From positions 1-64,000 of the forward strand of contig CAZQKR010000011.1 in the NCBI GenBank assembly GCA_964594045.1: a DNA stretch of 64,000 bases, in the 5' to 3' direction. Under the pieces are notes generated by a model that did not search any database, was not told where the DNA came from, and saw only the letters and a program-made list of their open reading frames with translations. The stretch is from UBA2365 sp964594045. Its GTDB lineage: Bacteria; Bacteroidota; Bacteroidia; Chitinophagales; Saprospiraceae. Positions 1 through 9,459 of this stretch are shown here, in pieces. Position 1 is the stretch's first letter. Each line of letters opens with the position of its first letter. The position numbers and the translations under genes are program-made.

Positions 1-351
1 AAGAACTTATTTGTTATGGCACTATTGCCGCTTAAATTTTAACGAACTATTGTAACTATAGAATTTCGTTTAAATTCAGACGATCCGACCGCCTGCGTTT
101 TGGTTTAGACCATTTTAAACGCATAAACCACAAAAAAGTGTATGAAATGACCCATTTTAACAATTTGTTTAAGAAAATAAAGCTTTGAAGATGATTGAAC
201 CATAAGACTGTCTGCCGGTAAGTTTTTATTAAAGAGCTGAAAAAATGTTACTTAACCTTACATAGTTTTCAGGCTTCGTGACATTGTCCCTTCTGAAGAT
301 CTGCAAAATGAAAACTCTACCCCTGGACCTGCAGGGTTCTCCTTCTATTCT
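1..351. other. Left-edge non-coding stretch
   Basis: I see no supportable gene, RNA or repeat here. The sequence is AT-rich with short broken reading frames on both strands. It lies downstream of the minus-strand M23 peptidase gene, so it probably holds that gene's 3' end region, but I see no clear hairpin followed by a T-tract. Confidence 0.4.
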
Positions 352-1182
352 CTAAAAAACGATGTAATCTGCCGGGTTAAGCGGAGTGCTTTTATACCAA
401 AGTTCAAAATGCAGATGAGGTCCGTCAGTCAGCGTGCCTGTATTGCCGATGATCCCGATGGCTTCACCGGCAGCAATGAAGGTTCCGGTCTTTTTCAACA
501 ATTTATCATTGTGCTTATACACAGATACCATATCATTGGGGTGTTGCAACGCTATCGTGTAGCCCGTTTCGATCGAATAGTCCGAAAAGATCACAACTCC
601 TTCCATGATCGCCTTGATGGCAGAATTTTTCTTTCCGGCAATATCAATACCATAGTGTCCTTTTTTGAAATCTGCCGGATGAATGATCTGTCCGTCCAGC
701 GGTGCATTCAGGTATTGAATGCCGATTTTTTTACTTTTGGAAACTCCTTTTGATGAACCGGCTGAATTGGTTCGGACCGTCAGGGATTTTGTCTTTTGGT
801 CTCCGGATTGCTTCTTGTTTTTTTCGCTTCCTGATTCCAGCTCAGTTGCCTCTTCAACTCCTTTCAGAATGTGCTGTATCGCTTCGATGTATTTATCCTG
901 GTTTGCAATCTGTTCTTCAAGCTCCTGCACATATTTGTTCATTTTGATCACATAGGTGTTGTTTTCTATATTGGCATAGCCTCGGATGAACAATTTTAAA
1001 GGTGTGTACGAGATGATGAGCAGAGAAATTCCCAAAAAAAGCAGGGATAGCGCTACGGCACCCGGAATGATGAATTTTCTTTTGATCCTGAAAGCAAATT
1101 TTTCTTCGTAGGTCTGATCGTTCAATATAACGATCTTGAATTTTTCCTCCTGCCTTTTTTTATTTTTTCCTGTTTCAGCCAT
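352..1182 (-). CDS. Membrane-anchored M23 (LytM-type) metallopeptidase
   Basis: Probable peptidoglycan endopeptidase, or a regulator of one, acting in the periplasm while anchored in the inner membrane. The 276-residue protein has a basic cytoplasmic N-terminus, one membrane helix at about residues 38-59, a coiled-coil-like stretch (about 75-112), a charged Ser/Lys-rich linker, and a C-terminal LytM domain from about 155. The zinc ligands of the family are visible as H176 and D180 in GHYGID and as H256 and H258 in GPHLHF, so the enzyme looks catalytically intact. Family knowledge: coiled-coil M23 proteins of this kind cleave cell-wall cross-bridges or activate amidases. It is divergent from the PorW-like gene across a 548-bp gap. 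The start chosen is the only ATG that keeps the whole positively charged N-terminus. Confidence 0.88.
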   Translation of the reverse strand: MAETGKNKKRQEEKFKIVILNDQTYEEKFAFRIKRKFIIPGAVALSLLFLGISLLIISYTPLKLFIRGYANIENNTYVIKMNKYVQELEEQIANQDKYIEAIQHILKGVEEATELESGSEKNKKQSGDQKTKSLTVRTNSAGSSKGVSKSKKIGIQYLNAPLDGQIIHPADFKKGHYGIDIAGKKNSAIKAIMEGVVIFSDYSIETGYTIALQHPNDMVSVYKHNDKLLKKTGTFIAAGEAIGIIGNTGTLTDGPHLHFELWYKSTPLNPADYIVF

Positions 1183-1340
1183 CCTGTTTCCGAATTACAA
1201 AATAAAATTCAATTTTTGGTGTTATTATAACACTGAAGTTGATTGATTATTATGCCAAAAGCCAAAATTAAAAGCCTGAACGTCAGGATTAAGTTCTTTT
1301 TTGGATTTCGTCCCATAAAGTAAAGAGCCCAAAAATAAGC

Positions 1341-1401
1341 TGAAGCATTTGGCTTTCAATGATTTGATGTTATGCATTTAGATACATCATTAAGCAACTT
1401 C
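1341..1401 (-). repeat. Decayed terminal fragment of dispersed repeat family A
   Basis: This short piece matches, with several mismatches and small gaps, the right end of the family A copy at 4765-4977. Shared blocks are CTTTCAATGATTTG, then GATACAT, then AACTTCA at the element end. It sits in the 548-bp gap between the divergent M23 and PorW-like genes. Nothing else in that gap (1183-1730) could be assigned, apart from a possible Bacteroidota -7 element TATTTTTG at 1590-1597, for which no well-spaced -33 TTG was found. Confidence 0.4.
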
Positions 1402-1730
1402 ACTTTGTAAAACTATAATAATATTACAGAGCACAAAAAATAAAAGCCTGTTTTTTTGTATGCCGGAGAATTGGATTTGGATCCATTGTTGAAAAAAAGT
1501 AAGAGAAAATGAATAGCTGTATGCAGGGATAATCAAAACTTTCAGATAATCCTTTGTTCATATATAGCAATTCATTATCATGTTTTCTTTATTTTTGCGC
1601 TTTATTTTCCTTTGGGAATTAAAAAGTCCCAAATAAAAGGGAAATCAGCATCTGATCGATGGCATTCCGGCTGATATTTTCCAATGAACCGTCCTGGTCG
1701 ACGGAATTGTAATTACTAAAACTTTCAGAC

Positions 1731-4448
1731 TTGAAACAAAGATTTGTTTATTTCATGTTGATGATCACTGCATTATCCATTGCAGGCTGTACCACTACCA
1801 GGAGAAAGGATGACGTTTCAAAAGGCAGTAAGTTATATCATAATACCACGGCTTTATACAACGGTTATTTCAATGCTAATGAACTGTATCAGAAGAGTCT
1901 GATCACGCTCAACAGCCAGCATCAGGACAGCTATACCAAACTGCTCAGTCTTTACCCTTACCGGGATGTCAGGGACGCCAGCGCAGTCATTCCTGATCTG
2001 AATATCGCAATTGAAAAAGTATCCAGAGTGGTCAATACACACCGTGTCAGCGACTGGACTGACGACTGTTATCTGCTGATCGGTAAATCTCAATACCTCA
2101 AACAGGATTTTGAGACTGCTGAAAAAACCTTTGAATACTTCGTAAATGAGATGAGCCCTTCCAAACTGACCGTTCAGAAGGCTAAAGATCTTTCAAAAAA
2201 CAATAAGTCCAAAAAGAATACTAAAAATTCTAAAAGTAAAAGCGCTTCCAAAAAGACATCTGATAAAAATGCCGCTGCTCCGGTTGCCGGAACCATCGAT
2301 CCCAAATTTGCCTACGCCGAAGGTCTTGTCTGGATGGCCAAAACGTATATAGAAAGGGAGCGTTGGCCTTCTGCCATGTACATGATCAGCAAACTGGAAA
2401 GTGAAAATTCAGATCCCGATCTGGTTAAGGATATTCAGGTGGTCAAGGCTTATTATTTCATTAAAAATAAGAATTATCCTGAAGCCATCACTCCATTGAC
2501 AAAAGCTGTTGAAGCTGCAGATAAAAAAGAGAAAGCCCGCTATGCCTACATTCTGGCACAGATCCACGAAATGCTGGGGCAAACAGCTCAGGCCGGCAAA
2601 ATGTACAGTTTCGCTTACGAAAACACCAGGGATTATAATCTGGAATTCAATGCCAGGCTGAATGCTTTCAAAAATTCCTCAGGGTCAGCCCATAGTACAA
2701 AAGATATCCTGGATGAGCTGGACAAAATGCTGAAAGAAGAGAAATTTGCCGAGTACAGGGATCAGATCTATTTCACCAAGGCAGAGATCTATTCAAAGAA
2801 TGGTCAGATTGAAGAATCGGAGAAATACTACAGGATGTCCCTGAGTCAAAAATCCTCCAACAATGATCTGAAGACTGAGATCTATTATCTGCTGGCCAAC
2901 AGGTATTTTGAAAAGGAGTCCTATCTGCAGGCAAAAAATTATTTTGACAGTACCCTGATGTTCATGCATAAAACAGACGAAAGATTTTCGTTGACAACGA
3001 AATATGCCAATAACCTGAAACTGATCGCTACCAACCTGGAAACGATCCAGTTGCAGGACAGCCTCATCGCACTCAGTTACAAATCCAGAGAAGAACAAGA
3101 GGCAGTTGCGATGAAGATCAAGGAAGAGCGTGAAAAAAACAGGAAGCTACAGCAGGAAGTTGGTAACAAAACTCCTGTGGCATTGGCAGGTGAATCAGAG
3201 ATAGACAGGACCAATGCAGGTCGAGATCTGAGTACCATGAGTTCATTTTTTGCATATAACCCCAATTCTGTCAGGATAGGAAAAATGGATTTTGAAAGGA
3301 AATGGGATTTCAGGTCTCTTGAAGACGACTGGAGAAGATCTGCGAAATCCACTGGAAGAAGCGACGATCAACCTGTTGAAAATGAGGTTCAGAATGAAAA
3401 ACTTACTGATGCTGAGTTCAGGACTTTTATGAAGGATGTGCCCAATACAGAACAGGCCCTGACTGCGGCACAAAACCAGATCAAAAAGGCAATGCTCAAC
3501 CTGGGTATTTTGTACAAAGACAACCTGGAGAATCACAAAATGTCCGCAGACATCCTCGAAAAACTGGTCAGCAAATACCCGGATTTTGAAGAGAATTGCA
3601 AGGCTTTGTATTATATTTATCTGGCTTACAACAATCTGTCACAAAAAGATAATGCCCAGCAGGCGGTCAACAGGATGGCAAACAATTATCCGGATTGCAG
3701 TTTTACGCTTGCCCTGACAAAAGAAGGTTACCTCGAAGAACAGTTGAAAAAACTGAATACCAAGGAAAACCTGTACCAGGAAGTATTTTCATTGTATAAA
3801 GCAGAAAACTACAGTGCTGCACAAAAAAGGATCAGGGATATCAGACCTCAGTTTGAATCTGATCAAAGCTATGCAGTCAAATTCGATTTCATCGAAGCTG
3901 TTTGCATCGGCAATACTGAAGGAAAGGAAGCCTATATCAAATCTCTGGAGAATCTTGTGAGCAGATATCCCAATACACCTGAAGAGATCAAGGCAAAAGA
4001 GGTTTTACGCTTTCTGAAGGGTGACAGACAGGCATTTGATCCCCTGATCTACAAGGAAGGTGTCGAAGCTTTTGACCTGGAAGGAGATAAAATGCATTAT
4101 ATTTTTGTCGTACTGTATAATGTAGATCAAAATCAGCTCAATGATGCCAAGAAAGAGATATCTGCCTATAATTCAAAATATTATAAGCAAGATGGACTCA
4201 GAATTTCCAACATATATCTGGATACGGATGAATCTGTCCAGATCATTCTGATCAGAAAATATGACGACAAAAACCGTGCAATGAAGTATTATTACGAGCT
4301 GGAGACCAGGTCAACAGAGTTTTTAAACAAGTCATTCAATTTTGAGATTTTTGCAATTTCACAAAAGAACTACCGTGAAGTCATCAAACAGAGATCTGTT
4401 AATGCCTACCGCGAATACTTCACCAAAACTTACCTGGAAAAAGAATAA
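1731..4448 (+). CDS. porW: PorW/SprE-like TPR lipoprotein (type IX secretion/gliding)
   Basis: Large periplasmic lipoprotein of the PorW/SprE family, which supports type IX secretion and gliding in Bacteroidota. The 905-residue protein has a lipoprotein signal peptide with lipobox IAGC (lipidated Cys20), then the family-typical N-terminus (KGSKLYHNTTALYNGYFNAN). Tetratricopeptide-like helical hairpins follow over most of the length, interrupted by a Lys/Ser-rich low-complexity stretch at about 150-185 and a charged segment at about 450-480. The TTG at 1731 is preferred over the ATG at 1755 because it restores the Lys/Arg n-region of the signal peptide. No Shine-Dalgarno is seen, as is usual in this phylum. 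A rho-independent terminator follows at 4480. The PorP/SprF-family gene at the right edge belongs to the same secretion system. The family call rests on recognition of the N-terminus and architecture. Confidence 0.8.
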   Translation: MKQRFVYFMLMITALSIAGCTTTRRKDDVSKGSKLYHNTTALYNGYFNANELYQKSLITLNSQHQDSYTKLLSLYPYRDVRDASAVIPDLNIAIEKVSRVVNTHRVSDWTDDCYLLIGKSQYLKQDFETAEKTFEYFVNEMSPSKLTVQKAKDLSKNNKSKKNTKNSKSKSASKKTSDKNAAAPVAGTIDPKFAYAEGLVWMAKTYIERERWPSAMYMISKLESENSDPDLVKDIQVVKAYYFIKNKNYPEAITPLTKAVEAADKKEKARYAYILAQIHEMLGQTAQAGKMYSFAYENTRDYNLEFNARLNAFKNSSGSAHSTKDILDELDKMLKEEKFAEYRDQIYFTKAEIYSKNGQIEESEKYYRMSLSQKSSNNDLKTEIYYLLANRYFEKESYLQAKNYFDSTLMFMHKTDERFSLTTKYANNLKLIATNLETIQLQDSLIALSYKSREEQEAVAMKIKEEREKNRKLQQEVGNKTPVALAGESEIDRTNAGRDLSTMSSFFAYNPNSVRIGKMDFERKWDFRSLEDDWRRSAKSTGRSDDQPVENEVQNEKLTDAEFRTFMKDVPNTEQALTAAQNQIKKAMLNLGILYKDNLENHKMSADILEKLVSKYPDFEENCKALYYIYLAYNNLSQKDNAQQAVNRMANNYPDCSFTLALTKEGYLEEQLKKLNTKENLYQEVFSLYKAENYSAAQKRIRDIRPQFESDQSYAVKFDFIEAVCIGNTEGKEAYIKSLENLVSRYPNTPEEIKAKEVLRFLKGDRQAFDPLIYKEGVEAFDLEGDKMHYIFVVLYNVDQNQLNDAKKEISAYNSKYYKQDGLRISNIYLDTDESVQIILIRKYDDKNRAMKYYYELETRSTEFLNKSFNFEIFAISQKNYREVIKQRSVNAYREYFTKTYLEKE

Positions 4449-4479
4449 TTTTCGGACTCAACAACGAGTTACATTCAGG

Positions 4480-4519
4480 ATCCGGATTGAACAATTGACT
4501 TGTTTAATCCGGATTTTTT
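4480..4519 (+). terminator. Rho-independent terminator after the PorW-like gene
   Basis: An inverted repeat of about 15 bp (ATCCGGATTGAACAA at 4480-4494, pairing with TTGTTTAATCCGGAT at 4500-4514 with one G-T pair) is followed at once by a run of T. It starts 31 bp after the stop codon. Confidence 0.8.
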
Positions 4520-4764
4520 AATTCCACCTTTCATTTTTTTACAAAAGGTTGTTAAAGACCAGAGAAAGATCAAACTGTCTCTGATATGTTTTTACCCAAT
4601 TCATTCCAAAATCAAATAATGGCTGTCATCCGCAATTTCAGATTTAAGTGGGTGTTATAAAAATCTTATGCCAAGTATTATTGAGTTATTCATCATGAAA
4701 AAAGAGGATAATATTTGGGTCAGGATCAGGGTTGGCCATTAAGAAATCAATTCGAATTGTTAAT

Positions 4765-4977
4765 GAAGTTGTTAATAATTATGTTGATTGATGAAAATGT
4801 CCGTCCGCTCCTGAAAGTTGATTATCCAGTGGATATTCATGGGAGGGAACACTAAGTGGTGGGTCAGCCAAAAGTCAAGGCGAAGCACCTTATTGGATCG
4901 CAGATGCTGACAAGCATGCTTCGTCAGTGCTTTCAATGATTTGTTTGCAAGCATTGAGATACATTTTTAAAAACTTC
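4765..4977 (-). repeat. Dispersed repeat family A, copy 1 (short, reverse orientation)
   Basis: Reverse-complement copy of the elements at 34452-34810 and 57071-57382. The ends are GAAGTTGTT (4765) and AAACTTC (to 4977), so the terminal inverted repeat is only partly kept on the right. Recognisable internal blocks are GTTGATTG, TCCTGAAAG, the GGAACACTAAGTGG block and TTTGCAAGCATTGAGAT. It lacks most of the central hairpin array of the other copies, hence its 213 bp. It lies in the 875-bp gap 4449-5323. Apart from the terminator at 4480, I could assign nothing else in that gap; about 5150-5320 is AT-rich and probably holds the promoter of the downstream repeat-protein gene. Confidence 0.75.
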
Positions 4978-5323
4978 AATTATATCAATTGTAATTGAAG
5001 AATTTTTCGTTGAAGATTTTTTGATATTCTCCTGGTAGATTACAGACGAATTTGTATTTTTACAATGATAATAAAATGATATTGTTATCCATTGATTTTT
5101 TGAATTGAGCATCAAAGTAAGAATTTCTTTGCTTGTACCCAAACCATTATAATATATCGATAATACGAGCTATATAAGAATATTTTGAATGGAAATTGTA
5201 CATATGATAAGATAAGGGATTTTGTATTATGATATATTTAGCTTTTAGAATTTGTAATGCAAATTTTAATAGATCTGATGTCGAATTACATTTCATTGGT
5301 ACTTAAATTAAAATGATCAAAAT

Positions 5324-6781
5324 ATGAAAAATATAACTACTCCTTTCAATTGCCTTTTGGTATTTAGTCTTTTATTGATTTGCACAAGCTTTGGATGGAC
5401 AAATTATGTTATCGGATCAGTATACTCTGGAAATGCCGTTTCGAAGAACTCAGGTAAGAAATGGCAGGTAAATCTAAAAATTACATATTATAATGAATCA
5501 TCCGGATTTGTAGAAGGAGAGATGGAATGGCCATCGTTGAATTCTGTGCATAAAATAGAAGGAAAACTGACTGATTCAAAATTCACCTTTAAAGAGGTTG
5601 CATATATCAAAAAAGGAAAGGCTAACCTGAATTGTCAGTATATTTCAACACTTAAAGATGACAAAATATCAGGCACATGGACTGATCCCAATTCGGATAC
5701 CGGAACGATCATTTTGACTTTGGTAGATGACAATGATCCGTCTGAACCGGTATATTCCTTAGTGGGCACGATATACACCGGGAATGCTGTATCAAAGAAA
5801 TCAGGTAAGTCGTGGAAGGTTACGCTAAAGATTACTTCTTTTAATGAATCATCCGGATTTGTAGAAGGAGAGATGGAATGGCCATCGTTGAATTCTGTGC
5901 ATAAAATAGAAGGAAAACTGACTGATTCAAAATTCACCTTTAAAGAGGTTGCATATATCAAAAAAGGAAAGGCTAACCTGAATTGTCAGTATATTTCAAC
6001 ACTTAAAGATGACAAAATATCAGGCACATGGACTGATCCCAATTCGGATACCGGAACGATCATTTTGACTTTGGTAGATGACAATGATCCGTCTGAACCG
6101 GTATATTCCTTAGTGGGCACGATATACACCGGGAATGCTGTATCAAAGAAATCAGGTAAGTCGTGGAAGGTTACGCTAAAGATTACTTCTTTTAATGAAT
6201 CATCCGGATTTGTAGAAGGAGAGATGGAATGGCCATCGTTGAATTCTGTGCATAAAATAGAAGGAAAACTGACTGATTCAAAATTCACCTTTAAAGAGGT
6301 TGCATATATCAAAAAAGGAAAGGCTAACCTGAATTGTCAGTATATTTCAACACTTAAAGATGACAAAATATCAGGCACATGGACTGATCCCAATTCGGAT
6401 ACCGGAACGATCATTTTGACTTTGGTAGATGACAATGATCCGTCTGAACCGGTATATTCCTTAGTGGGCACGATATACACCGGGAATGCTGTATCAAAGA
6501 AATCAGGTAAGTCGTGGAAGGTTACGCTAAAGATTACTTCTTTTAATGAATCATCCGGATTTGTAGAAGGAGAGATGGAATGGCCATCGTTGAATTCTGT
6601 GCATAAAATAGAAGGAAAACTGACTGATTCAAAATTCACCTTTAAAGAGGTTGCATATATCAAAAAAGGAAAGGCTAACCTGAATTGTCAATATACGACA
6701 AACCTAAAGAATAATATGATTTCAGGTACATGGACGGACCCCGGATCTGATAGAGGAACGATTGAATTGAAAAAGAAATAA
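5324..6781 (+). CDS. Secreted protein of four 117-residue beta-rich repeats
   Basis: Function unknown. The 485-residue protein starts with a signal peptide (about residues 1-25, hydrophobic core LLVFSLLLICTSF), followed by four consecutive copies of one 117-residue unit, the last shortened at its end. Each unit reads like a small beta-sheet domain: a Gly-rich start (GTIYTGNAVSKKSG), alternating hydrophobic strands (WKVTLKIT, GFVEGEMEW, FTFKEVAY), the block KISGTWTDPNSDTGTI, and an acidic linker DDNDPSEP. The patterning recalls avidin- or lipocalin-like small barrels, but I recognise no family. Units 2 and 3 are identical in protein and DNA; unit 1 differs near its start and unit 4 near its end. 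No type IX C-terminal sorting domain is evident, as the protein ends in a Lys-rich tail. It stands alone, with AT-rich DNA on both sides. Plausible roles are surface or matrix protein, binding protein or inhibitor. Confidence 0.85.
   Translation: MKNITTPFNCLLVFSLLLICTSFGWTNYVIGSVYSGNAVSKNSGKKWQVNLKITYYNESSGFVEGEMEWPSLNSVHKIEGKLTDSKFTFKEVAYIKKGKANLNCQYISTLKDDKISGTWTDPNSDTGTIILTLVDDNDPSEPVYSLVGTIYTGNAVSKKSGKSWKVTLKITSFNESSGFVEGEMEWPSLNSVHKIEGKLTDSKFTFKEVAYIKKGKANLNCQYISTLKDDKISGTWTDPNSDTGTIILTLVDDNDPSEPVYSLVGTIYTGNAVSKKSGKSWKVTLKITSFNESSGFVEGEMEWPSLNSVHKIEGKLTDSKFTFKEVAYIKKGKANLNCQYISTLKDDKISGTWTDPNSDTGTIILTLVDDNDPSEPVYSLVGTIYTGNAVSKKSGKSWKVTLKITSFNESSGFVEGEMEWPSLNSVHKIEGKLTDSKFTFKEVAYIKKGKANLNCQYTTNLKNNMISGTWTDPGSDRGTIELKKK
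5492..6690 (+). repeat. Perfect 351-bp tandem repeat (about 3.4 units) inside the repeat-protein gene
   Basis: Reading base n against base n+351, I find no mismatch from 5492 up to 6339 versus 6690, synonymous positions included. The unit length is exactly 117 codons, so unit gain or loss keeps the frame. The flanks (first unit before 5492, last unit after 6690) diverge sharply. This indicates very recent unequal exchange or ongoing homogenisation. Copy number in an assembled sequence of this kind is uncertain. Confidence 0.92.
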
Positions 6782-6980
6782 TATTGAGTATTACTAAACA
6801 GATATTCACAAACACATAATTTAAACTCACATTGTTAAAATACCTGGCTAAAGTGTGATTTTAATAAATTTGCAGTTCGGACTTTTTTGTAGTCGGGAAA
6901 GTCATTTTTTTAGAAATCCAATAAATTCACTCACAATAAGTTCAAAAAAAAAGTACTTTTTTCAGCCCGGAGATGTGAAT

Positions 6981-7012
6981 AAAAAATGAGCAACCGTGCT
7001 TTCCGGTTGCTC
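6981..7012 (-). terminator. Possible minus-strand terminator hairpin
   Basis: Inverted repeat GAGCAACCG (6988-6996) and CGGTTGCTC (7004-7012) with a 7-nt loop. A run of six A on the plus side (6981-6986) becomes a U-tract on the minus strand, so it would terminate leftward transcription. It lies about 330 bp beyond the end of the minus-strand hydrolase gene. The rest of the 561-bp gap 6782-7342 shows nothing I can assign. Confidence 0.5.
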
Positions 7013-7342
7013 CTAAAAATCGTATATTCTTGTTTTTTCATCAACAGGTGCATTCAATACCTGCTTACAATACATGAGGAGAATTCGATTAATAGATAGC
7101 AGATAACGAGCAATACAGCCTATTTGAACCAGAAGACCTTACGTGAAAAATTGATCTGTCGCGGAGTCCTTTGATTGCCGGTTTTGCAGAAATATAAAAA
7201 AAACATTGTTTCGCTTGCATAATATATACCCGGAAACTATTCAATCAAATAAACAATCATTCTGTTCAAAAACAATTTCAGGTATGGACACTCAGGCCAC
7301 ATATCTTGTCATCCCTTTGTCATGAAACACCATCAGTCCATT

Positions 7343-8254
7343 TCAATAAGATTCATAGATCATCTTAGAGATCTGCGCCATCAGTTCCCGCGCTTGATCT
7401 GCATCTTCCCAGTTTTTTGAGAGCAGTACCAGGCCATACCTTCGTCCATCCGGCAAAAATACCAGACCGGAATCGTGCATGACTTTAGTAATGGATCCTG
7501 TTTTATTGGCAACCACCACATTGTCCGGCAAATAACGTGGTATGATCTCCCTGTAATGTTGGGATTTTAAAATATCAATTACTGCCTGACTGGACTCAGG
7601 GTCAGGCAATTTTTGTTTTTCGAGCGCTTCAAAAAGCAATAGAAGATCGTATGCAGTGGTGGTGTTGCTCAATCCCGCTTCAAAAGCTTTAAGGTCTTCC
7701 ACGCCACGTAATACAAGCATATCTTTGGCTCCGATCCCGCGCATCGCCCTGGTGACATTTTGGGCGCCAACCCGGTCGATGATGATATTTGTTGCAAGGT
7801 TGGAACTCATGGTGATCATCTCAAAACACAGATCATAGATCGTAGCCTTTTTGCCCAAAGAAGAAGCAAGATTTTCTGTGGTGTCCCCTGCCAGGTCAAT
7901 CGAAAAAACACTGCTGTCCACAATGGAATAGAACTGATTATGTACAGGTATAGAGTCAGTAACATTGAATTTACCCTGATTTGCCTGGCGGTAAACTTCA
8001 AACAAAACAGGTGTTTTCATGGTGCTGGCAGCGTGAAAAACTTCCTTTTCCTGAATGAAAACATGTTTTCGCGGATCATCCAGATCCCTGTAGGCTACCG
8101 CAAAAACACCAGCCTCTTCTTTGGCAAGCAAAGCCCTGATCCTGATCTCCAGACCGGATATACCTCCGGTTCCTCCCTGAGCCACAGACAAAGTCAAAAA
8201 AACCAATTGAATACACGCAGAGAGGAAAATTTTGTTCAAGCTTCTTGATGACAT
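7343..8254 (-). CDS. Class A beta-lactamase-like secreted serine hydrolase
   Basis: Periplasmic or exported serine hydrolase of the penicillin-binding/class A beta-lactamase fold. The 303-residue protein has a signal peptide (about 1-25). The catalytic S-x-x-K is S77-T-M-K80, an SxN box is visible as S150-S-N152, and the KTG box is at 251-253. The omega-loop region (FEAGLSNTTTA, about 191-201) keeps the TTTA stretch but does not show the textbook ExxLN, so true beta-lactam hydrolysis is uncertain. A D-Ala peptidase or another amide/ester hydrolase role is equally possible. It ends a minus-strand run, with its start 6 bp after the thiolase stop codon, so it may be transcribed with the beta-oxidation genes although no functional link is obvious. 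Confidence 0.8.
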   Translation of the reverse strand: MSSRSLNKIFLSACIQLVFLTLSVAQGGTGGISGLEIRIRALLAKEEAGVFAVAYRDLDDPRKHVFIQEKEVFHAASTMKTPVLFEVYRQANQGKFNVTDSIPVHNQFYSIVDSSVFSIDLAGDTTENLASSLGKKATIYDLCFEMITMSSNLATNIIIDRVGAQNVTRAMRGIGAKDMLVLRGVEDLKAFEAGLSNTTTAYDLLLLFEALEKQKLPDPESSQAVIDILKSQHYREIIPRYLPDNVVVANKTGSITKVMHDSGLVFLPDGRRYGLVLLSKNWEDADQARELMAQISKMIYESY

Positions 8255-8260
8255 CTCTTT

Positions 8261-9433
8261 TTAAGATGCAAGATACTCAAAAATTCCTGATACTCCCTGC
8301 CCGCCACCTACACAAGCTGTCACCATACCATATTTTTGCCTTCTTCTGCCCATTTCATGCAGCAGTTGAGCAGTGAGTTTTGCCCCTGTACAACCAAGCG
8401 GGTGACCCAAAGCGATCGCTCCGCCGTTGACATTCACCAGATCAGGATCCAGCCCTGCTTCCTGAATGACAGCGAGGGATTGTACCGCAAAAGCTTCGTT
8501 CAGCTCTATCTGTTCGATCTGATCCAAGTTCAATCCGGCCTGCTTCAATGCTTTAGGAATGGCATAAACCGGTCCGATGCCCATGTACAGTGGATCCACC
8601 CCGGCAACAGCATACGCTGCAAGCCTTGCCAATGGTTTTATGCCCAGGTCTTTCACCACTTTATCACTCACAACGATGGCAAAAGCCGCTCCGTCAGAGG
8701 TCTGAGAGGAAGATCCTGCTGTAACCACGCCTTTTTGTGCAAAGACCGGACGAAGTTTTGCCAGGCTTTCGAGACTGGTATCCCTCCGGACACCTTCATC
8801 CCTGCTGACAATGGTTTTGATTTCTTTTCTCTGATCGTTTTCCACAAAAACTTCGGTCACTTCAACCGGTATGATCTCCGGGTCAAATTTTCCGTCGTCC
8901 TGTGCTGCAGCAGCTTTCTGATGGGATTGAAGCGAGAACAGATCAGAAGCTTCTCTGGAAATATGGTATTTTTTAGCCACCGCTTCAGCAGTTGTCCCCA
9001 TCCCAACGATGTAATCAGGTGTGTTCATTGCCATTTGGTATGCAGGAGAGAATTTGTATCCGGTCATCGGTATCATGCTCATGCTTTCCGTTCCTCCGGC
9101 AATATACACATCACCCATCCCGGAACGGATCATTGCAGTGGCCATTGCAATGGTTTCAAGGCCTGAACCACAATACCTGTTGACTGTCACGCCCGGAACT
9201 TCCAGTCCCAGTGCCTGCAGTGCAACCATCCGGCCTATCTGAAGACCTTGTTCGCCTTCAGGATTCGCACAACCTACGATCACGCCGTCAACCGGGTAGC
9301 CCATAAGTTCGGGAGTCCGTTTCATCATCTCTTTGATGACCGTGGCGGCCAATTCGTCTGAACGCAGGTTGCGGAAGGCGCCTTTTCCCGCTTTTGCAAC
9401 GGCTGATCTGTATGCTTTGATAATATATGCCAT
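8261..9433 (-). CDS. fadA: Acetyl-CoA acyltransferase (3-ketoacyl-CoA thiolase)
   Basis: Catalyses the last step of fatty acid beta-oxidation, thiolytic cleavage of 3-ketoacyl-CoA to acetyl-CoA and a shortened acyl-CoA, in the cytoplasm. The 390 residues match the usual family length. The acylated cysteine is C88 in NRYCGSG, the conserved GHPLGCTG block carries H344, and the C-terminal proton-shuttle cysteine is C374 in CVGGGQG. It lies 26 bp downstream of the FadN-type gene on the same strand. Together with the divergent FadE-type gene, the set resembles the fadN-fadA-fadE group known from Bacillus. A biosynthetic acetoacetyl-CoA thiolase is an alternative, but the context argues for degradation. 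Confidence 0.9.
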   Translation of the reverse strand: MAYIIKAYRSAVAKAGKGAFRNLRSDELAATVIKEMMKRTPELMGYPVDGVIVGCANPEGEQGLQIGRMVALQALGLEVPGVTVNRYCGSGLETIAMATAMIRSGMGDVYIAGGTESMSMIPMTGYKFSPAYQMAMNTPDYIVGMGTTAEAVAKKYHISREASDLFSLQSHQKAAAAQDDGKFDPEIIPVEVTEVFVENDQRKEIKTIVSRDEGVRRDTSLESLAKLRPVFAQKGVVTAGSSSQTSDGAAFAIVVSDKVVKDLGIKPLARLAAYAVAGVDPLYMGIGPVYAIPKALKQAGLNLDQIEQIELNEAFAVQSLAVIQEAGLDPDLVNVNGGAIALGHPLGCTGAKLTAQLLHEMGRRRQKYGMVTACVGGGQGVSGIFEYLAS

Positions 9434-9459
9434 GAATAAATAGATTTAGATTGAATAAA

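Noticed and set aside
4933..5142. 69-codon minus-strand frame
   Set aside because: Overlaps the end of a family A repeat and AT-rich DNA; composition is chance-like and no start context or neighbour supports it.
7343..8254. Calling the gene a resistance beta-lactamase
   Set aside because: The SxxK, SxN and KTG boxes are present, but the omega-loop ExxLN motif is not clear, so activity on beta-lactams is not supported.
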